Origin: an uncultured Bacteroidota bacterium
Lineage (GTDB): Bacteria > Bacteroidota > Bacteroidia > Bacteroidales > UBA932
Direction of reading: 5' to 3'
NCBI GenBank assembly: GCA_937901965.1
Contig: CALGSW010000013.1
Location: forward strand, 99,506 to 163,505
DNA: 64,000 bases
Part shown: positions 60,023 to 64,000 of the stretch, one piece after another
Layout of the letters: each line of letters opens with the position of its first letter
Position numbering within the stretch: the stretch's first letter is position 1
Translations under genes and position numbers: made by a program
The notes under the pieces: generated by a model
Told to the model about the DNA's origin: nothing
Seen by the model: only the letters and a program-made list of their open reading frames with translations
The model's database searches: none

Positions 60023-60949
60023 ATGAACATACAGCAGCTTGAGTATATTGTCGCAGTTGATCAGCACCGCCACTTCGCAAGGGCTGCTAAACACTGTGGA
60101 GTCTCTCAGCCCACCCTTTCAATGATGATACAAAAACTTGAAGAGGAGCTGGGTGTAGAGATATTTGATCGCTCCCGCACCCCTGTAGGTGTAAATAAAA
60201 TAGGAGAGATGATAATTACTCAGGCTCGTGTTGTCCTTTACAATATCAAACAGTTTCGTGAAATAGCGGACTCTTCAAGAGAGAGTGTGCAGGGCGATCT
60301 TGAGATGTCCATTATTCCTACAGTTGCGCCATATCTCCTTCCAAAGCTTTTCAGTGAGTTCAGAAGAAGATTGCCATCTCTCAGGTGCAAGGTGTCTGAG
60401 ATGAAGACATCTGTGATAATAGAGAAGCTTAAGAGTGCAGAGATAGAACTGGCAATACTTGCAACACCTCTTTCAGACCCGGATATACTTGAAGTACCTC
60501 TTTATTATGAAAGGTTTCTAGCCTATATTTCCCCATCCGACGAGCTGTATAAAAGTGAATATGTTAATGCTGCAGATATTGATTATTCCAGAATGTGGAT
60601 ACTTGAGGAGGGACACTGCTTCAGGGACCAGATCCTGAACATTTGCCACAGAAACCTTAATACTTATCAGCAATACGAAGCCGGGAGCATTGAAACACTT
60701 ATAAATGTTGTTGATGAGAATGGTGGATTTACAATTTTCCCTGAGCTCCACCTTCCAATGCTCTCTCCTGAGCAACAAAAAAATGTAAGGCCATTCTCCG
60801 GAGACGAGCCAAGAAGGGAGATATCTCTGGTTTTCCGGATGGACTTTGTTAAGGAGAAGCTTCTAAATACAATTGTATCTGCAATTAAAAGCATTATTCC
60901 TCAAAACATGTTAGACAGCAGACTGTCTAAAATGAGGGTTAAACTTTAG
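60023..60949 (+). CDS. oxyR: OxyR-type LysR-family peroxide sensor
   Basis: The 308-residue regulator has the LysR winged helix (NIQQLEYIVAVDQHRHFARAAKHCGVSQPTLSMMIQKLEEELG) and an OxyR effector domain. The peroxide-sensing cysteines are in place: EGHCFRDQILNIC has two cysteines nine residues apart, as in the Cys199-Cys208 pair of E. coli OxyR (numbers from memory). It activates oxidative-stress genes when a disulfide forms. It starts three bases after aspS. Confidence 0.93.
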   Translation: MNIQQLEYIVAVDQHRHFARAAKHCGVSQPTLSMMIQKLEEELGVEIFDRSRTPVGVNKIGEMIITQARVVLYNIKQFREIADSSRESVQGDLEMSIIPTVAPYLLPKLFSEFRRRLPSLRCKVSEMKTSVIIEKLKSAEIELAILATPLSDPDILEVPLYYERFLAYISPSDELYKSEYVNAADIDYSRMWILEEGHCFRDQILNICHRNLNTYQQYEAGSIETLINVVDENGGFTIFPELHLPMLSPEQQKNVRPFSGDEPRREISLVFRMDFVKEKLLNTIVSAIKSIIPQNMLDSRLSKMRVKL

Positions 60950-60975
60950 GCAAATTTCTGATAATTTAAATTTAT

Positions 60976-62019
60976 ATGGGTTTATTACTTACCTATCTTT
61001 TTCTAGCACTTGGTATCTCATTTCTCTGCTCGGTTATGGAGGCAGTTCTGCTCTCTACACCTGTCTCTTTCATTAACATGAAGGAGAACCAGGGGGTGAA
61101 ATCTGCCCTTGTCTTTAAAAAGCTTAAACAGAATATTGACAGACCCATTTCAGCAATCCTCACACTTAATACCGTTGCCCATACGGTGGGAGCAGCAGGC
61201 GTAGGTGCTCAGGCTGTTGCAATATTTGGTGAAGCCTATTTTGGATTGATCTCTGCAGTGCTTACTCTGCTTATTCTGATTCTGTCTGAAATATTGCCAA
61301 AAACAGTGGGCGCATATTACTGGAAACAGATTGCAATGTCTTCAGGAGTTATTATTCAGTGGATGATTTATCTTACCTGGCCTCTTGTTATTGTTTCAGA
61401 ATATATGACAAAGCTCATCTCAAGTAAATCAAAGGATGAGGCTACAGTGAGCAGAGAGGAGGTAAGTGCCATGGTTGATATTGGAACTGAGGAGGGTACC
61501 TTTGCAACTACAGAGAACAGAATTATTCAGAATCTTATTAAGCTGAGAAGCATCAAGGCCGAGGATGTTATGACCCCCAGAGTAGTTGTTGCAACTGCAC
61601 CTGAGGAGATGAAAATGGGTGACTTCCCAATGAACAAACACTATCTTCATTTTTCACGTATTCCGGTCTACTCTGGAAATCAGGAGAACATTACAGGATT
61701 TATTTACAGACAGGATGTTTTTGAAAACCTGGCTAATGACAGGTTTGACAGGACTCTGGGAGAGATTAAAAAGCCAATAATGATTGCTCCAAATATGCAA
61801 CCCCTTACAGTCTTATGGGAAAGACTTCTTGCAGAGAAGACACATATCTCACTTATTGTTGACGAGTACGGAGGCTTTGAGGGTATTGTTACTCTTGAAG
61901 ATATAATTGAGACAATTCTGGGTCTTGAAATTATGGATGAACGGGATGTCGCAGCAGATATGCAACAATATGCCCGTGAAAGATGGCAGGAGAGGGTTGA
62001 GAAGTACAAGCATCTTTAA
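60976..62019 (+). CDS. CNNM/CorC-family membrane protein with CBS domains, second copy
   Basis: The 347-residue protein has a four-helix DUF21 domain (about 1-140: GLLLTYLFLALGISFLCSVMEAVLLSTPVS, NTVAHTVGAAGVGAQA, ISAVLTLLILILSEILPKTVGAYYWK) and two CBS motifs (EDVMTPRVVVATAPEE, HFSRIPVYSGNQENITGFIYRQD, HISLIVDEYGGFEGIVTLEDIIETILG). Unlike the one at 837-2003 it lacks the C-terminal CorC_HlyC domain. Presumed divalent-cation transport. Confidence 0.9.
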   Translation: MGLLLTYLFLALGISFLCSVMEAVLLSTPVSFINMKENQGVKSALVFKKLKQNIDRPISAILTLNTVAHTVGAAGVGAQAVAIFGEAYFGLISAVLTLLILILSEILPKTVGAYYWKQIAMSSGVIIQWMIYLTWPLVIVSEYMTKLISSKSKDEATVSREEVSAMVDIGTEEGTFATTENRIIQNLIKLRSIKAEDVMTPRVVVATAPEEMKMGDFPMNKHYLHFSRIPVYSGNQENITGFIYRQDVFENLANDRFDRTLGEIKKPIMIAPNMQPLTVLWERLLAEKTHISLIVDEYGGFEGIVTLEDIIETILGLEIMDERDVAADMQQYARERWQERVEKYKHL

Positions 62020-62045
62020 CCTCCCCCGCCAATTTACCAATAAAA

Positions 62046-63110
62046 CTACTCCAGCTCTTTAAGTAAATTCTGAGCCAATTTTCTGAAAGCAATCGTGTCA
62101 GGACGATTTTCGTCCACAAGTGCAAGCGGCTCTCCGGAGTCCCCGCTCTCCCTTATGCTCTGGACTATTGGAATCTGTCCAAGCAAAGGGATGTCAAACT
62201 TTAGTGCCATCCTCTTGCCGCCCTCTTTTCCAAATATATAGTACTTATTATCCGGTAGCTCCTCAGGTGTAAACCATGCCATATTCTCTACCAGCCCCAG
62301 TATCGGCTTGTTGATATCTTTCTGCCTGAACATATTAACCCCCTTCTCAACATCAGCCAAAGCAACGGCTTGTGGTGTGCTCACAATAATTGCACCTGAA
62401 AGGGGAATGTCATGAACAAGAGAAATATGGATATCTCCGGTTCCAGGAGGAAGATCCACGAACAGGAAGTCAAGCTCGCCCCATTTCACTTGAAGAATCA
62501 TCTGCTTAAGGGCATTACTGGCCATAGGTCCTCTCCAGATAAGTGGCTGAGAAGGTGCCGCAAAATATCCTATAGACATCCATTTAACACCATATTTCTC
62601 TATAGGGATTATCATATCCTTACCGCTGCTGTCATCAACAAGGGGCTTTTCATACTCTGTATCTGTCATTTTAGGAACCGATGGTCCGTAAACATCCGCA
62701 TCTGCCAGACCCACTCGGTATCCTGCCTTAGCCATAGCCACAGCCAGATTAACAGCAACGGTAGATTTACCCACTCCACCCTTACCGGATGCAATGGCAA
62801 TAATATGTCCCACATTCGCAACCGCCTCCTGCCCCAGTTCCAGATTGAGCCTCTTTTGAATTTTTCTCTCCCTTACCAGCTCCATTATTGAAATTTTGAA
62901 GTCTTCACCAGGGTACTCCTTCCGTATCTCCTCTTCACAGCTCTTCTTTAATGAAGAGGCCAGCGCATCAGGCGATGGAAACACCAGTTTAAACCGAACT
63001 CTCCCCTCTTCAATCTTAATATCCTCAATCATCTCCAGCGAGATCAAATCCCTCTCCTTCACCGGATGTATTACTCTGGCAAGTGCCGCCTCAATTCTAC
63101 TATTCTCCAT
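62046..63110 (-). CDS. mrp: Mrp/ApbC-family iron-sulfur cluster carrier
   Basis: The 354-residue protein combines an N-terminal DUF59 domain (about 1-90, VIHPVKERDLISLEMIEDIKI) and a Mrp/NBP35 P-loop ATPase: ASGKGGVGKSTVAVNLAVAMA, GLADADVYGPSVPKM, DFLFVDLPPGTGD and PQAVALADVEKGVNMF. The CxxC pair that binds a bridging cluster in many Mrp proteins is not obvious (VENMAWFTPEELPD in its place), so cluster binding is uncertain. It has a promoter with good spacing upstream (63144-63175). Confidence 0.92.
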   Translation of the reverse strand: MENSRIEAALARVIHPVKERDLISLEMIEDIKIEEGRVRFKLVFPSPDALASSLKKSCEEEIRKEYPGEDFKISIMELVRERKIQKRLNLELGQEAVANVGHIIAIASGKGGVGKSTVAVNLAVAMAKAGYRVGLADADVYGPSVPKMTDTEYEKPLVDDSSGKDMIIPIEKYGVKWMSIGYFAAPSQPLIWRGPMASNALKQMILQVKWGELDFLFVDLPPGTGDIHISLVHDIPLSGAIIVSTPQAVALADVEKGVNMFRQKDINKPILGLVENMAWFTPEELPDNKYYIFGKEGGKRMALKFDIPLLGQIPIVQSIRESGDSGEPLALVDENRPDTIAFRKLAQNLLKELE

Positions 63111-63143
63111 ATATTAAAAACTTACATAATATTTTCTAGACAA

Positions 63144-63175
63144 CAAAGATACCTACAGTTTGGTTTATTTGTCAA
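63144..63175 (-). promoter_or_regulatory. Promoter of mrp (TTG-N21-TATCTTTG)
   Basis: On the minus strand TTG (63173-63175) and TATCTTTG (63144-63151) are 21 bases apart. The mrp start follows 33 bases downstream. Confidence 0.7.
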
Positions 63176-63190
63176 CTCAGCTATTGAATA

Positions 63191-63332
63191 CTTCTCCAGT
63201 CTGCTGATGCATCCTTCTCCAGTCTGCTGATGCATCCTTCCCCAAGTCTGCTACTGCATCCTTCTCCAAGTCCGCTACTGCAGCCTCTCCTAGTCTGCTA
63301 CTGCATCCTCCTCCATAGTCTGCTACTGCATC
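63191..63332 (+). repeat. Six-unit tandem repeat of 23-25 bp
   Basis: Units begin at 63191, 63214, 63237, 63261, 63285 and 63308, with the pattern CTTCTCCAGTCTGCT followed by (G/A)CTGCATC-like ends. Units 1 and 2 are identical; later ones diverge. Contiguous, without spacers. Confidence 0.9.
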
Positions 63333-63354
63333 CCTCCCCGGTCAACCGCAGCCC

Positions 63355-63404
63355 CTCCGGAACTTTTCCTCCTCGCTCTCTTCGTTCGCTGTGGCGGAGG
63401 TTCC
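63355..63404 (-). repeat. 50-nt structured repeat element, copy 1
   Basis: On the minus strand: GGAAC, then CTCCGCCACAGCGAAC and GAAGAGAGCGAGGAGGAAAA, then GTTCC and GGAG. GGAAC pairs with GTTCC, and CTCC with GGAG. Compare copies at 63806 and 63923. Confidence 0.85.
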
Positions 63405-63484
63405 TGCGTGGCTCGGTTGGCCGGGGAAGGGTTGCGGATTGGCTAATATGGGCACATGATAGGCTAGGCAGAGCACAGGCGTGG

Positions 63485-63601
63485 GTGGGACGAACCTCCA
63501 TGGGGTTGAATTGCAGGTAGTTCTAAAACATAAATCCCATAATATCAACAAGATTCGATTTGCAACACTATCAAAATGAAGGCCATGGAGGTTCGTCCCA
63601 C
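63485..63601. repeat. 117-bp unit bounded by 19-bp perfect inverted repeats
   Basis: GTGGGACGAACCTCCATGG (63485-63503) is repeated inverted as CCATGGAGGTTCGTCCCAC (63583-63601). The 79 bases between have no reading frame and are AT-rich. Target-site duplication was not seen. Confidence 0.8.
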
Positions 63602-63751
63602 GCAACACCGCAACCTCTCAACCCAGATTTCCGGCCAAAGGCCGTATAAAACCGCGAAGCACCATATAAATCCTCGCAAGGCGATGTGTATCCGCAAATC
63701 AACGGGATTCAAACAGTACCCACACGGCTGTAACGAGCAGATTAAGAGAGC

Positions 63752-63796
63752 TTTGACAATCAACCCCTGGGATCATCCCAGGGATAAAGTGTCAAA
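63752..63796. repeat. 45-nt imperfect hairpin (TTTGACA...TGTCAAA)
   Basis: Two 22-base arms (17 of 22 pairs) around TCA: left arm TTTGACAATCAACCCCTGGG, right arm CCCAGGGATAAAGTGTCAAA. The right arm matches the left arm of the 39.6-kb inverted repeat except at the start of the AGGGRTAAAG part. Confidence 0.8.
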
Positions 63797-63805
63797 CCGC
63801 TGCCA

Positions 63806-63855
63806 CTCCGGAACGATTCCTCCTCATCCTCTCCGCTAATTCCGGAGGGGGTTCC
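63806..63855 (-). repeat. 50-nt structured repeat element, copy 3 (diverged)
   Basis: On the minus strand it reads GGAAC, then CCCCTCCGGAATTAGCGGAG and AGGATGAGGAGGAATC, then GTTCC and GGAG. It has the same outer stem as copy 1 with a changed inner sequence. Confidence 0.7.
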
Positions 63856-63883
63856 GTCGTGTTTGCGGATGACTGGCAAGAAT

Positions 63884-64000
63884 TACTGCATGTCCTTTCA
63901 CAGAGTAGTCCGCATAACTGAAGGAGTCTCCGCCACAGCGAACACAGTGAGCGAGGAGGAAAAACTCCGGAAGTTATGCGGATACTCTGTGAATGCAGTA
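63884..64000. repeat. Long inverted repeat enclosing structured element copy 2
   Basis: The left arm (63884-63919, TACTGCAT...CACAGAGTAGTCCGC) pairs with the right arm (63972-64000, GCGGATACTCTGTGAATGCAGTA) with one extra base and one seven-base gap. Between them is the 50-nt element copy 2 (63923-63973: GGAGT, CTCCGCCACAGCGAAC, ACAGTGAGCGAGGAGGAAAA, ACTCC, GGAAG). The right arm ends at the window edge, so the element may continue. Confidence 0.85.

Larger units (their letters stand above)
63176..64000. other. 825-bp gene-free, repeat-rich region
   Basis: No gene is supported here. It holds a tandem repeat (63191-63332), three structured 50-nt elements (63355-63404, 63806-63855, 63923-63973), a 117-bp unit with 19-bp inverted ends (63485-63601), a hairpin related to the 39.6-kb repeat (63752-63796) and the left arm of a long inverted repeat (from 63884). 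The stretches 63405-63484 and 63602-63751 contain nothing recognised. Confidence 0.7.

Noticed and set aside
63191..63332. Repeat array that might be read as a CRISPR
   Set aside because: The units are contiguous and vary in length, there are no spacers, and no cas genes are nearby. It is a plain tandem repeat.
63230..63839. Open reading frames across the repeat-rich end (both strands)
   Set aside because: The proteins are low-complexity translations of the repeats (for example HPSPSLLLHPSPS) with no domain, and they follow the repeat boundaries.

Overview
The window is a chromosomal segment from a member of the Bacteroidota, most likely Bacteroidales. The signs are promoter-like boxes of the TAnnTTTG type (four or five with a correctly spaced upstream TTTG or TTG), the near absence of Shine-Dalgarno sequences, a GldE-like CNNM protein, a TPR protein with a LuxR-like C terminus, a GIN-domain lipoprotein, and SurA/PpiD, LptC and YfhO proteins of the Bacteroidota type. 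Gene density is high and many genes overlap by 4 bp. No rRNA, tRNA, insertion sequence or CRISPR array was recognised.

Left part (1-31059), mostly housekeeping: tail of a TPR-like protein, lptC, a GldE-like CNNM protein and a SurA/PpiD foldase on the plus strand; ychF opposite; an EEP-family hydrolase and rsmA (ksgA); a three-gene secreted operon (beta-barrel, WG-repeat protein, DUF5050-like propeller) opposite a TPR/LuxR regulator; mutS and a MacB-like permease; a serine hydrolase, a glycosyltransferase and YfhO; ppa; two small membrane proteins; an NSS symporter; a FabK/nitronate monooxygenase; an exported superoxide dismutase; thyA-folA; and an operon of unknown secreted paralogues.

Middle part (31060-44914), accessory: a split HipA kinase system (hipB-hipS-hipT) with two phased operators; a GIN-domain lipoprotein; a decayed higBA module; a cupin; a type II restriction-modification system with a controller gene and a C-box-like operator; an AAA_14/DUF4143 ATPase behind a palindrome; an EEP protein whose start codon lies inside a 25-bp inverted repeat; a Fic protein with an inverted repeat on its promoter; DUF2752 and TM2 proteins; a relic of an ABC-2 permease; an M48 protease; and an SLC13 transporter.

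Cobalamin locus (44911-58121, minus strand): two operons, each behind a cobalamin riboswitch. The upstream operon codes for a DUF71-BtuF fusion, a corrinoid adenosyltransferase, BtuC, BtuD and a CobC-like phosphatase. The downstream operon codes for BtuB, CobU, CobT, CobS, CobC, CobQ/CbiP, a CobD-type aminotransferase and CbiB. Together they import corrinoid and carry out the late amidation, aminopropanol attachment and nucleotide-loop assembly. No corrin-ring genes are present here.

Right part (58203-64000): aspS, oxyR, a second CNNM protein and mrp. It ends in about 0.85 kb without genes, full of repeats. These include three copies of a 50-nt structured element whose outer stem covaries, and a hairpin related to the repeat at 39.6 kb.
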